Of a DNA stretch of 32,656 bases, positions 6,349-14,690 are shown in pieces; positions within the stretch are counted from its first letter, which is position 1; every line of letters begins with the position of its first letter. Source of the stretch: a virus; the IMG/VR virus record IMGVR_UViG_3300012147_000058, positions 1 through 32,656 of that record; one strand, written 5' to 3'. Both the position numbers and the translations under genes were made by a program. The notes under the pieces were generated by a model that was given only the letters and a program-made list of their open reading frames with translations, was not told where the DNA came from and searched no databases.

Positions 6349-7383
6349 TTAGTAAACTTTCAATAATATGCAATGTTCGTTAATTCTTCCTTTTGGTGGT
6401 TTACTTTTACCAGAGACCATTTTCATGATATTTCTCTGTTCAACTTTACCAGCCTTATTCAATGCCATGAAAAACTCTTCAGGCTTGCGTAGTGTTTTTT
6501 CCTGCGATAAGTCTATATCATAGTTTTTAACGGTACTTCCCGATACAAGAAGTCCTACCTTATCCTGTGAGACAAACTGAAGAATCTTGCGAGTCTTGGT
6601 ATTAAAGACAAAAAGTACATCAGCCGTAACTATCTTAGAGGGTAAAACAGACTTGATTTTATAGTCTTTATCGTCTTTCTTATATTTAAGCTTTGCAACC
6701 ATCTTAGTCGGAATGATTTTATTTGCTTTAGCCTTGCGCACAACCTTACGTTCAGCCTTTTCAGTCTTTTTCTTAGTGTGTTTATCGAGTTCAGAAAGAA
6801 AGACTCCAATTAAGCCTACAACAATCTTTTTATCATTCTTTGTATAGTCTTCTGGATTATTCTTAATATCTTTCAGCGTCCGTTTAAAATGATCTTCAAC
6901 GAGTCGGTGTTTAAAAACGCCTGCACAAGAATATAATTCAAGTGGATTTTTCAAGTCTTTCACACCTGTATAGACATCATCAAGAATGCCTTCAAGCTCG
7001 GCAATAATAATACCAGCCTTCTCAGTCTGAATATCTACAACATACGGCGCAGAATCTTCTACAGTCTTTTTATACTCTTTAATGAGTAGTCGTAAAGCTT
7101 TCTTAATAGCTGCTTCGTTTTGTGGAATATCTGCTCCATTCATAGACAACCAACATACAATACCTATATTCCGAAACTCATAGTCTGGCACAGAGTTCAA
7201 AGACTCTTCAATATATTCATTTGCAAAGCCTTTAAGATCACTCAGTTGAAATGTATAGTTGGCATAGTTATAAGCGTGTAACAACTCTGTCTTATACTTT
7301 GAATGCTTACAGTCTCCTAGAATATCAAACTCTGGGTGACGAAGATCACTGACAAGTGCCTTTTTTAAATTCTTCTTACGCAT
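6349..7383 (-). CDS. Conserved T4-like phage protein of unknown function (344 aa)
   Basis: Starts MRKKNLKKALVSDLRHPEFD. The N-terminal half is helical, with a stretch HAYNYANYTFQLSDLKGFANEYI that resembles unknown proteins of marine T4-like phages. Residues about 200-240 are extremely Lys-rich (TKKKTEKAERKVVRKAKANK), a likely disordered linker. The C-terminal part (YKIKSVLPSKIVTADVLFVFN..) looks like a beta domain. The basic composition hints at nucleic-acid binding. It shares one base with the end of the upstream gene (TAATG). Confidence 0.6.
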   Translation of the reverse strand: MRKKNLKKALVSDLRHPEFDILGDCKHSKYKTELLHAYNYANYTFQLSDLKGFANEYIEESLNSVPDYEFRNIGIVCWLSMNGADIPQNEAAIKKALRLLIKEYKKTVEDSAPYVVDIQTEKAGIIIAELEGILDDVYTGVKDLKNPLELYSCAGVFKHRLVEDHFKRTLKDIKNNPEDYTKNDKKIVVGLIGVFLSELDKHTKKKTEKAERKVVRKAKANKIIPTKMVAKLKYKKDDKDYKIKSVLPSKIVTADVLFVFNTKTRKILQFVSQDKVGLLVSGSTVKNYDIDLSQEKTLRKPEEFFMALNKAGKVEQRNIMKMVSGKSKPPKGRINEHCILLKVY

Positions 7384-7601
7384 TAATGTATGTCCCTTGC
7401 CTTATCGGTTGAAGAAAACAGTTCAAGCTGTTTATTTCTCCAGTGTATATATGTTTGAAAACTTTGCAAGTGTTTATTTATCCCTATGGCAGATATTTTA
7501 TGTTTTTCGAGTATTCTTTTTTCTTTAATATAGTCTTTCTTATAGTCACTAAGCGTATAAGCATATTTAAGTCTGATGTAGTCTTGTTTTTCACTGTTCA
7601 T
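7383..7601 (-). CDS. Small basic helical protein of unknown function (72 aa)
   Basis: Starts MNSEKQDYIRLKYAYTLSD with GGGGAT 6 bases upstream. Repeated charged helices (YKKDYIKEKRILEKHK) suggest an alpha-helical bundle. Translationally coupled to the 344-residue gene downstream. An inverted repeat (7617-7658) lies just upstream. Function unknown. Confidence 0.6.
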   Translation of the reverse strand: MNSEKQDYIRLKYAYTLSDYKKDYIKEKRILEKHKISAIGINKHLQSFQTYIHWRNKQLELFSSTDKARDIH

Positions 7602-7616
7602 AATTATCCCCGTTAT

Positions 7617-7658
7617 GCGATAAGATATGGGGTAAGATCATTATATAGTTCTTATCGC
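7617..7658. repeat. Inverted repeat upstream of the 72-residue gene
   Basis: GCGATAAGA (7617-7625) and TCTTATCGC (7650-7658) form perfect 9-base arms around a 24-base centre. The centre contains, on the minus strand, a TATAAT hexamer (7640-7645) with no good -35 box. It could be an operator around a -10 box or a structured leader. The 3' arm is followed closely by the ribosome site of the gene at 7601. Confidence 0.6.
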
Positions 7659-7660
7659 GT

Positions 7661-8290
7661 TTATACTACTTTAACACTTTTTTCAGTCTTTGTCAAGCTA
7701 TTATATTCTTTTATAGCGTGAACAATGGCGTGACATGCCCATTTAAAGGAATCGTTATAGTCGTCTGTATCATAATCCCAAAAGTCTTCAAAAAGAATTG
7801 GACCATTATAAGCAGAAATATTCTCATACGCCGCATATTTTTGATAATCGGAATCTGAGTGGTTTTCAACATCGGCAAAGATTTCTTCTTCAAGACTATG
7901 TCTCAGTTCCTGCGCTTCAGACTCGGATAGTAGATTATTATTAATAAACTCGTGATAATAATTCTCTACCTCTTTTTTGAATTTATCGAAGGAAAAGGCT
8001 TTAGCTGGACTGTAGATACATTGCGCCTGAAGTTTTTGCGCCCAGTAATAATAATTAATTTTATCTAAGTCTTCGCCAAAGAATGAAAACATATCATAGA
8101 CTCTGGAGAAAGTGTACGATCCTACATCACCATTAAAGCATAGTGAATCAGACCATGTAACAATCTCATACCACATGAAATGAGTGTTCACTGCTCTAAT
8201 TCGTAAGTGTCTATTAACACCACTGTCATTTAAGACATTTAGTTTATGAGTGTTTACGTCTCTTAAAAAGTTACTCTTTGATACAGTCAT
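7661..8290 (-). CDS. Conserved phage/prophage protein of unknown function (209 aa)
   Basis: The N-terminal region HLRIRAVNTHFMWYEIVTWSDSLCFNGDVGSYTFSRVYDMFSFF matches a family common in phages and prophages (H-L-R-F..Y-W-F-x-I-V-T-W-P-G-x-L..G-D-M-G-x-x-x-F-S-R-x-x-D-M-F-x-F-F); these have no assigned function. The C-terminal half is acidic and helical. The start overlaps the preceding gene by ATGA, with GAGGAA as ribosome site. No signal peptide, so cytoplasmic. Confidence 0.72.
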   Translation of the reverse strand: MTVSKSNFLRDVNTHKLNVLNDSGVNRHLRIRAVNTHFMWYEIVTWSDSLCFNGDVGSYTFSRVYDMFSFFGEDLDKINYYYWAQKLQAQCIYSPAKAFSFDKFKKEVENYYHEFINNNLLSESEAQELRHSLEEEIFADVENHSDSDYQKYAAYENISAYNGPILFEDFWDYDTDDYNDSFKWACHAIVHAIKEYNSLTKTEKSVKVV

Positions 8291-8502
8291 TCGTATATTT
8301 CCTCAAACTCTATGGATTCTTCGTCATACTCTTCTTCAGTCTCCAACCATTTGTCTGGACACCATTTAGGAGTCTCGATAGACTCAGTACATAATATGTA
8401 TGCGTCTTCGTAGCTTATAATCTTAGCAGTGATAGGAAGGCGCGTTTCTGCACCATACGCAACTCCACCGCTAAGAATTAATAATAGTAATAGTATAGGC
8501 AT
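8287..8502 (-). CDS. Small exported protein with signal peptide (71 aa)
   Basis: MPILLLLLILSGGVAYGAETRL is a short signal peptide with a probable cleavage after AYGA. The mature part has two cysteines (C38, C48: YILCTES..KWCPDKW) that could form a disulphide in the periplasm, then a very acidic tail (ETEEEYDEESIEFEEIYE). The ATG shares a base with the upstream stop (TAATG); the ribosome site GAAGAG lies in the upstream gene. Exported early proteins may act at the cell envelope, for example in superinfection exclusion, but no evidence decides this. Confidence 0.65.
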   Translation of the reverse strand: MPILLLLLILSGGVAYGAETRLPITAKIISYEDAYILCTESIETPKWCPDKWLETEEEYDEESIEFEEIYE

Positions 8503-8885
8503 TAAAGCTCTTCAAGTTTTTTAAGAATATCGGCTTTAGACATGCTTTTCAACTCTTCGTTCTCTTTAGAAGACAAGGCATCAAGCAATACTCTACGCTT
8601 TTCAGCCTTCTCTTTAATATTCTTAGCCTCATCACGCGCCTTAACTTTAACGGCAATTACATGCTTTAGAATATCAAGACGAAGTGTATTTTCAGTATTC
8701 TCTTTATTCTCGCGCAAGTCTTCGACAAATGATTCCTCTTCTGTAGTCTTCAATGTACGATTGACATGCTTTGCTGCACTGTCAAGACTAGCAAGCGACA
8801 TATCCCATAGTTGTTCGGTTGTCAATAGTCCACGATCAGACTGAAAGCGAAGTTTTTGTTTGGTAGCTTTTTCAAAAATAGTCAT
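8502..8885 (-). CDS. Conserved phage protein of unknown function (127 aa)
   Basis: The N-terminus MTIFEKATKQKLRFQSDRG, followed by GLLTTEQLWDMSL, matches a family widespread in phages (K-L-R-F..G-x-L-T-T-E-x-L-W-D-L-P-L). The rest is a long charged coiled coil (HVIAVKVKARDEAKNIKEKA). It has no assigned function and is typically found with other accessory phage genes. The ribosome site AAAAGGAAAACAAACT is identical to that of the gene starting at 28090. Confidence 0.7.
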   Translation of the reverse strand: MTIFEKATKQKLRFQSDRGLLTTEQLWDMSLASLDSAAKHVNRTLKTTEEESFVEDLRENKENTENTLRLDILKHVIAVKVKARDEAKNIKEKAEKRRVLLDALSSKENEELKSMSKADILKKLEEL

Positions 8886-8900
8886 AGTTTGTTTTCCTTT

Positions 8901-10910
8901 TTAGAAGTTTACATTATAAGTCTGGTTCATCTTATCTGATTTTACACGTAATGTCAAGCATTCTTTTTTAGTCGATGAGAATCCAAGACCAGATAATTGT
9001 TCTTCGGTTGGTGGACATTTAGTCTTTTCTCCAACAATTTCAAAGACTTTGCGGTGTTTGTCAAGTTCTGGATTTAGAAACTCGTTGTAAATTCCGCGCG
9101 TAGGTTCAGGATTGTTACAGTCTTTGAGAATGAAGAACCAATGCTTGTTACCGTTTTTATTCTTGCCCCAATAGTTTGGACTTAGAACAACACTAGACAC
9201 TGGTACAAAAGTCTCTGTTTTAATTCCCCACATATCTTTAGACATTGAAGAGCTTGTGATAGCCTGATCTAATACTTTGATATCTAACAGTGTCTTATTC
9301 TTGACATACAACTCAATACAAGAGATTTTTACGCTGTCTGGTACTGGTTTATCATATACAAAAGTATGGACCATTCCACCAGATTCTACTTCAAGCGCGA
9401 AACCTACGTCAATTGATTCTCTTTTTGAAAAGTTTTTAACTTTGATAGTGTAAACACCATCTTGAATATTCTTTTCATTCCAACGGAGGTTTTCTACCGC
9501 GTTTCGTGACTTTTCCCCGCCCGCATTCATATCAATGTCCAGAATACCACATTTGTTACTGTAAGAGACTATATCACCATCTGGACAGCGACAATGAATA
9601 TCAAGATCGTCTGTGTTATTCCACGCTAGAGAGCATCGGAGTAACGAATCTACCTCACCTCCAGCACTCTTCACGCGCTGTTTAATATCAGAGTCTGCTA
9701 CATTACCAGAGTAAGACCACGCAAAATTGTTATCCCATTTGAAGAGACTCTTTACATTCTCATTTACAGGCGCAGTAAGACTTGCGAGATTTGTCGTAGT
9801 CTTATTTGTAACAAGAGCTTCAATCTCGTGTGCCTTTGGTAGTACAGCACTGATAAACTCTTCAACACTAATGTCTACAGTATTTTTAACATTAACTGCC
9901 TTTGGCTTAACTGTTTTTAACAATTCGCCTTCAAGACCACCAATCATTTGACCCCTTACACAGTTATCAACAAACAATACATCTTCAACTGAAATATCTG
10001 AAAGTTTGGCGTGTCTCCGCTCCAAGGCAGACTCTAATTCCAATTCTTTAATAGTATCCATAGCCTCTTCAATCATTTTAGGAGTGATAAGAGACTGCGG
10101 CCGTTTGTAATTTTGTGGGGCTACTTTTGATTCAAACATCTTAACTGCATCTTCAAGGTCAATGCCATTTGACAAGTCTTGAACAAGCGTACCGATTACA
10201 GTATTGCGGAATCTTGCAAGACCACCAGTTCCTAGATTTTGCCAGATAAACAAGTCTTTGTCATTCTGTTTAAATGCGTCATATTCTTTTTTCAGCTTTG
10301 AAAAGGATTTAACCAAAGCGGCATGTTCTTCACCGCGATACAGAAGCTTACCTTTAATCAAGTCTTGAACAGTCTCTAAGGAAGATACCGACAATTCATC
10401 AAGACCACGCTTCAACACTTGAAAGTCTGACTGAAGACTTGATAAAGCAGAAGTTGCGTTGCCGCTCAGATGTTTACGGTCTAAGACTCCTACAAAGTTA
10501 TCCCAGCGTTTCGTAGTCTTATCTTCTAATAATTCAAGAATAAACTCTGTGCCATATTTTGCAAACTTTGAAAGGTACACAGACTGAATACGTTGCTTTC
10601 CTACAAACTCAGCCATTTTCTGCGCTACAATGTCATATGGATAATCTAATTCGAGGTTATCCCACACTGAGACCATTTTGTCATCAATAATTGATACAAC
10701 CTTACCAAGATTTTTAATAAAGTGACGATCTGCCGAACAATCATAATAGGGTCTAACCCGATAAATTTCATTTGTACCCTCTGGATAGGCATCAAGATAT
10801 GTCTGATACAAAAGATCGGAGTCTACATCAACTTTGTAGAGTGTATTCTTTTGTAGAATATTAAACTGGTTCTGTACTGCCTGTGAAAAGTCTTTAAAAT
10901 TGTAGTGCAT
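8901..10910 (-). CDS. Large DUF2135/YfaP-like protein (669 aa), role unknown
   Basis: The N-terminal 400 residues are mostly helical. From about residue 395 the protein follows a pattern I recognise from conserved phage and bacterial proteins: FKWDNNFAWSYSGNVADSDI, then a DUF2135-like beta domain (LAWNNTDDLDIHCRCPDGD, GILDIDMNAGGEKSRNAVEN), then WGIKTETF, LSPNYW, HWFFILKDC and LDKHRKVFEIVG. DUF2135 domains often occur beside von Willebrand A proteins. Here a VWA/MoxR operon is on the same strand 6-8 kb upstream, so a link is possible but not shown. Ribosome site AAAGGAATAG. No signal peptide is seen, so it is probably cytoplasmic. Confidence 0.7.
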   Translation of the reverse strand: MHYNFKDFSQAVQNQFNILQKNTLYKVDVDSDLLYQTYLDAYPEGTNEIYRVRPYYDCSADRHFIKNLGKVVSIIDDKMVSVWDNLELDYPYDIVAQKMAEFVGKQRIQSVYLSKFAKYGTEFILELLEDKTTKRWDNFVGVLDRKHLSGNATSALSSLQSDFQVLKRGLDELSVSSLETVQDLIKGKLLYRGEEHAALVKSFSKLKKEYDAFKQNDKDLFIWQNLGTGGLARFRNTVIGTLVQDLSNGIDLEDAVKMFESKVAPQNYKRPQSLITPKMIEEAMDTIKELELESALERRHAKLSDISVEDVLFVDNCVRGQMIGGLEGELLKTVKPKAVNVKNTVDISVEEFISAVLPKAHEIEALVTNKTTTNLASLTAPVNENVKSLFKWDNNFAWSYSGNVADSDIKQRVKSAGGEVDSLLRCSLAWNNTDDLDIHCRCPDGDIVSYSNKCGILDIDMNAGGEKSRNAVENLRWNEKNIQDGVYTIKVKNFSKRESIDVGFALEVESGGMVHTFVYDKPVPDSVKISCIELYVKNKTLLDIKVLDQAITSSSMSKDMWGIKTETFVPVSSVVLSPNYWGKNKNGNKHWFFILKDCNNPEPTRGIYNEFLNPELDKHRKVFEIVGEKTKCPPTEEQLSGLGFSSTKKECLTLRVKSDKMNQTYNVNF

Positions 10911-10939
10911 TATCTATTCCTTTGTTTGTTAATTGTTCG

Positions 10940-10968
10940 AGTCTATGACATTATACTTAGATTGTCAA
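10940..10968 (-). promoter_or_regulatory. Sigma70-like promoter for the DUF2135-like gene
   Basis: Minus strand TTGACA (10963-10968), 17-base spacer, TAGACT (10940-10945, 4 of 6). The TATAAT-like sequence closer to the -35 is too near to serve as its -10. Confidence 0.55.
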
Positions 10969-11162
10969 GCTTTATATTCTACAACTTCACAGCCCTGCCA
11001 ACCACGAATATGTAATAGAGCCTCTTCAGCCGAAGCAAAGAGTTTAACTTGTCTGTGAAGACAGTCTTCGGAGTCTAAAAAACTATATTCTGTTAGATAT
11101 AACCAGAAGCTATCATCCACTTCATTTACACCAACTTTTACTGCATACTGTTTATGTTTCAT
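10965..11162 (-). CDS. Small protein of unknown function (65 aa)
   Basis: Starts MKHKQYAVKVGVNEVDDSFW with GAGGGAT 5-6 bases upstream, below a promoter at 11187-11215. The ending LFASAEEALLHIRGWQGCEVVEY gives a beta-alpha-beta pattern typical of small phage proteins. No homology is recognised. Confidence 0.6.
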   Translation of the reverse strand: MKHKQYAVKVGVNEVDDSFWLYLTEYSFLDSEDCLHRQVKLFASAEEALLHIRGWQGCEVVEYKA

Positions 11163-11186
11163 AATCTAATCCCTCATTATTAAACA

Positions 11187-11215
11187 AATTTATCACAGAC
11201 TGTATATAATGTCAA
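11187..11215 (-). promoter_or_regulatory. Sigma70-like promoter
   Basis: Minus strand TTGACA (11210-11215), 17-base spacer, TAAATT (11187-11192, 4 of 6). It diverges from the plus-strand promoter at 11239-11266, with 23 bases between the two -35 boxes. Confidence 0.6.
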
Positions 11216-11238
11216 GCATAATTATTTTTATTTTTTAT

Positions 11239-11266
11239 TTGACAATATGGTCCAAGGTGCTATTAT
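11239..11266 (+). promoter_or_regulatory. Sigma70-like promoter, plus-strand copy of the repeated promoter/leader module
   Basis: TTGACA (11239-11244), 16-base spacer, TATTAT (11261-11266), followed by AGTCTTGTAA as in the copies at 3482-3520 and 26210-26248. Leader positions 11281-11309 are identical (29 bases) to the minus-strand leader 26177-26205 of another gene. Confidence 0.82.
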
Positions 11267-11310
11267 AGTCTTGTAAGAACGATTTAACACAAAACGAAAG
11301 AGACTATATC

Positions 11311-11760
11311 ATGAGTTACGAAAAAACAAAGACAATCACTATCAATGAAAAAAACGGTACAGTGTTTATCACCAGTGCCTCAAATAATTGCTTTCCTATT
11401 ACATATAGAAAATGGCAGTGTCGATATCTTGAAGATATGATGAAAGAGCATGGACGTGAAGCTGTAGATAGTTATATCCTTGAACAGTATAATGGCGGGA
11501 TGATGCAAGGCGGTGTTAATGAGTATAACCAGACTCTTCAAGTCTTTAAGTATGGTACACTTGATAATCTTGAAAAGCTTCGTAAGATGAAAAAAGACTC
11601 GCGCGGCAAGAAGTTTATCGTTGCCACCGAGTCTGGTGATATGTTCCTTTTCAATAATAAACGATTGACACTCAATAAAGAAAAAGCCGCAACCTTTACA
11701 CAGATTGAGGCTATCATTAAAGCGCGTAGATATCATGGACTTCAGGCTCTTGAAGCCTAA
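11311..11760 (+). CDS. Plus-strand accessory protein of unknown function (149 aa)
   Basis: Starts MSYEKTKTITINEKNGTVFI with GAAAGAGA about 9 bases upstream. The middle is Gly/Met/Gln-rich (QYNGGMMQGGVNEYNQ). No recognised domain. It is inserted against the direction of all its neighbours, carries its own promoter/leader, and its stop codon directly abuts the stop of the convergent PAAR gene with no spare bases. That is how a self-contained moron-like accessory gene would look. Function unknown. Confidence 0.65.
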   Translation: MSYEKTKTITINEKNGTVFITSASNNCFPITYRKWQCRYLEDMMKEHGREAVDSYILEQYNGGMMQGGVNEYNQTLQVFKYGTLDNLEKLRKMKKDSRGKKFIVATESGDMFLFNNKRLTLNKEKAATFTQIEAIIKARRYHGLQALEA

Positions 11761-12051
11761 CTATCCTGCAAAGACATTGACAGACCCCTTGGCAACGGCT
11801 GAACCGCATGAAACGGGGTCTCCAATTCTCGAAACTGGCACACCACCGACAAAGACTGTTCGTGAGCCTCGCGCAAGTGTTCCAGCATGACAAGAATCTT
11901 TACAACAATGCACTGCCCATCCCTGACCTTGTAGGTGAAGAGTAATCCCATTGGCAAATACATCATCGCAAGACTCTATATTTGGTCTTGGTGGATAACA
12001 TGCATGTCCAGAACACGTATCACCATGCCTACATATATTTCTGCTAGTCAA
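11761..12051 (-). CDS. PAAR-repeat spike-tip protein (T4 gp5.4-like)
   Basis: 96 residues, the size of T4 gp5.4. PAAR proteins form the sharp metal-binding cone on the central tail spike. Evidence: RHGDTCSGHACYPPRP at the N-terminus, then DVFANGITLHLQGQGWAVHCC and SRTVFVGGVPVSRIGDPVSC, ending AKGSVNVFAG, with the His and Cys residues needed for metal binding. The start is TTG at 12051 with GAGGG 6-7 bases upstream; the TTG overlaps the stop of the tail-fibre gene by 8 bases, so the two are coupled. Confidence 0.9.
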   Translation of the reverse strand: MTSRNICRHGDTCSGHACYPPRPNIESCDDVFANGITLHLQGQGWAVHCCKDSCHAGTLARGSRTVFVGGVPVSRIGDPVSCGSAVAKGSVNVFAG

Positions 12052-14251
12052 GATAACCCTCGCTTTTCACCTTCAGTAAATAATCTTCAGGCGTAAATAA
12101 CTCTCCATCAAACTCTAAAAGCTTGCCATCAAAATAATCAAGAATGAATGAGTCTCTATCAGAAGACCAGTTATTCTCTACAAATATGGAAAACTCTCTA
12201 TCAGCATATTTATTAGGAAGACCATTTGAGTCTACAATATACTGCAAGTCTCCATTAGAGTCTGTATAAGACTGTAGGGATGATGCATCATATCCGCGTA
12301 TGGTAAATGTAAAGGTATGACCACCACTTAAAGCCGAACCAAACGTAGCGTAGTTTCCACCACCAGTATCTTCAGTATCCCATACAAAATTATCGGGCTT
12401 GGCGTATTCTGGTACATATTCGTCTAATTCTCGTACAATAGGCGTAATATGTAAATAGCCTATATTTGTCTCTGTGTGTACGAATTTATAATAGTGTGGT
12501 ATTTCTCCAGCAATTAATCTATAATATATCGGACTTGTAGACTGCGTTACATAGTCTTCAGGAAGGGTATTAGAGTCTGCAAGTATCCCAGACTGAACAT
12601 TCAAAGTCTGACTAAAGACTGGTGTTCCTGCGCGCAATTCTAGTACAGTGCCTAATTGTTTTGAGGCTGGAAATACCCACTGCATAGAGTCTGAACCAGA
12701 GTCAAAAGGCGGTAATATTTCAGTTGGTGTTGTAATACTATTATGTAAAAACGAGCTTGTACTCTGTGTAGATATTGAGAATGAAGACTCTTCTCCAGCC
12801 CCAACAGCAAACCCATTTAAGTCGGTGTTTGTTGTGGTGGATATATCAAATGTCGAATCGAGAGTTCGTAAGGCTAACCCAGAATACGAAAGAGTGGTAT
12901 TTGTATTTAAAGAGAATGTTTGACTCTTTATAACACTGGCATCGAAATTGGTAATAGTATTTGTGTTGATTGAAAAGGCTGTATTAGAGGCTTTATCAAG
13001 ACTCGAAGATAAAGTTTGATTGTTTTGTGTGCTATAGACTTCTATATCTATAGGATTGATAATAGTCGCAGATACTATATCTCCAGCCTGTGTATAGTCT
13101 ATGGTAGAGTCGGTACTTACAGGCGATGTAAGCTGTGATAAGTCAATTACACCGTATCGCGCTATGACATTATTACCCGCCCTGTGAACCCAGTGTGTGA
13201 TTGTGCCTGTGGGGTCTGTAATTCTTGTACCAAGACAGCCACGCATCCATGCTGTACCTGTACCAGACGTTGAAACATACCATTCAAGCGAAAGCTGATC
13301 TATATTTCGTGTAGTCGATGCCCCAGATGGCCAGTCTGTAGTACCATACGAACCGTTCCCTTCTGGTATGCTTGTATCATAACGCCGCGTAACAATCAAG
13401 TCTTCGTTTTTTAAAACATGAACGTATCCATTACCATCACACCTTGCACTTCCGTCTCCAGAAGTAATATCAAAATGAACTTGTGTTGTACCGTTTTCCG
13501 TAGGATACACTAAGGCTTGTAAATCTGCCAAACCCGATTCACTGGTATCACCTTGCATAGAAGCTTCAATGAAAGCCTTCGACCAGTCTCCTACATCATA
13601 TGCAACCCCGCCTGTACCAGTAGAATCTCTATTCAGTGTAACGGTACTTATAGACGAATCGTGATTTGTTGATATTCCATGACCAATAGACCAGTTTGAC
13701 CCCGTAAATTCTACAACATCGACATATACTGTAGCAGAGCTTCCTGTAGCCTGTCTTGTAGCCTGAAGATTTCCTGAAGAGTCTAAGTAAACTCCAAAAC
13801 AGACTTCATCATAATCATTAACGTTCGTGTTATCGGTAGTCCATCCTGTTAAGAATGGAACACAATCGTCTTTATTTGTCAAGCCTGAAACGGCTACAGA
13901 GGCTGAAGTATCGGTATTACCAAAAGACAATTCATATGAACCTCTTTTAATAAACTCATTGATTCCACCTGAAGAACCTGTATATCTCCAGACTTCGCCT
14001 ACAACTTTTGTTGTATTATTACTACCGCCTCTATTGAAAGAGACTGTATCAGTGTCGGTAAGCTTAACACCAACTCCACCAATATCTGGACCAGTATTGC
14101 CCGTACTGCCAGTTGGACCAGCAGAAGCTTTTATTGTAGAGTTATTTAATTTGACAAAAGCCTTTGACACACTGCCAATATCATTGGATAGTGTGTGCGT
14201 TGTGTTTGCACCACAATCAACATCAAAACTCTCAATTAAAATATCTGAAAT
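12044..14251 (-). CDS. Tail fibre or baseplate-attached structural protein, probable AUU start
   Basis: 735 residues. The Gly-Pro-Thr collagen-like stretch SAGPTGSTGNTGPDIGG (about residues 43-59 counted from AUU) is followed by a beta-rich, Ser/Thr/Asn-rich body typical of fibres, and by a C-terminal beta domain ending FTPEDYLLKVKSEGYLD. An ATG is missing. I place the start at ATT (14249-14251) because AGGAGG lies 5 bases upstream, an in-frame stop sits just before it, and the extra 27 residues (SDILIESFDVDCGANTT..) read naturally into the fibre N-terminus. The alternative is GTG at 14170, which lacks a ribosome site. It is coupled to the PAAR gene downstream. Confidence 0.8.
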   Translation of the reverse strand: MSDILIESFDVDCGANTTHTLSNDIGSVSKAFVKLNNSTIKASAGPTGSTGNTGPDIGGVGVKLTDTDTVSFNRGGSNNTTKVVGEVWRYTGSSGGINEFIKRGSYELSFGNTDTSASVAVSGLTNKDDCVPFLTGWTTDNTNVNDYDEVCFGVYLDSSGNLQATRQATGSSATVYVDVVEFTGSNWSIGHGISTNHDSSISTVTLNRDSTGTGGVAYDVGDWSKAFIEASMQGDTSESGLADLQALVYPTENGTTQVHFDITSGDGSARCDGNGYVHVLKNEDLIVTRRYDTSIPEGNGSYGTTDWPSGASTTRNIDQLSLEWYVSTSGTGTAWMRGCLGTRITDPTGTITHWVHRAGNNVIARYGVIDLSQLTSPVSTDSTIDYTQAGDIVSATIINPIDIEVYSTQNNQTLSSSLDKASNTAFSINTNTITNFDASVIKSQTFSLNTNTTLSYSGLALRTLDSTFDISTTTNTDLNGFAVGAGEESSFSISTQSTSSFLHNSITTPTEILPPFDSGSDSMQWVFPASKQLGTVLELRAGTPVFSQTLNVQSGILADSNTLPEDYVTQSTSPIYYRLIAGEIPHYYKFVHTETNIGYLHITPIVRELDEYVPEYAKPDNFVWDTEDTGGGNYATFGSALSGGHTFTFTIRGYDASSLQSYTDSNGDLQYIVDSNGLPNKYADREFSIFVENNWSSDRDSFILDYFDGKLLEFDGELFTPEDYLLKVKSEGYLD

Positions 14252-14279
14252 TTTAGCCTCCTAATAAGTTAGCGAGACT

Positions 14280-14687
14280 CTATGCGTTTCCAGCACTTAT
14301 TGAAAACGCGCTTACTGTAATAGATTGTCCAGACGCTATACTCGTATTCTGAATAATCATATCCCCACCACCTGCGGCAACCGTAATTGTACCTTGAATA
14401 TGACAAGTCGTACCGTCTGAGGCGTATATTCTAAAGTATCCAGCCGTTCCCGTGGCATTTGCCGAAGCATCTTCCCATGTTCCCGACAATGCTTTACTAC
14501 CCGCCGAAGCGTTTGCCATCCAATTAGACGGTAAATCAAGCTGGGCTAAGAGTGTGCCAGAGTCTGAAGCCGCTACGTTTGCTGGGGCTGTTCCTGAAAA
14601 TATCTTCAAGACTGCTGAAGTTCCAATTTCAGTCTCCAAAGCATCTAGCTGGGCATTTCTCACAGCCGTTGAATATTGAATTGCCAT
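14280..14687 (-). CDS. Conserved tail-region structural protein (135 aa)
   Basis: MAIQYSTAVRNAQLDALETEI followed by IFSGTAPANVAASDSGTLLA, then YFRIYASDGTTCHIQGTIT, matches a family often found among tail-fibre genes of phages and prophages: a small Ala/Ser/Gly-rich beta protein, probably a virion adhesin or fibre component. AGAGGA lies 8 bases upstream. It sits between two other tail genes on the same strand. Function inferred from context. Confidence 0.7.
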   Translation of the reverse strand: MAIQYSTAVRNAQLDALETEIGTSAVLKIFSGTAPANVAASDSGTLLAQLDLPSNWMANASAGSKALSGTWEDASANATGTAGYFRIYASDGTTCHIQGTITVAAGGGDMIIQNTSIASGQSITVSAFSISAGNA

Positions 14688-14690
14688 TTA

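Noticed and set aside
12648-12923. Long plus-strand open frames inside the tail-fibre and NrdA genes
   Set aside because: They are antisense to clearly coding genes, lack ribosome sites, and their sequences show no domain; they are by-products of codon bias on the other strand.
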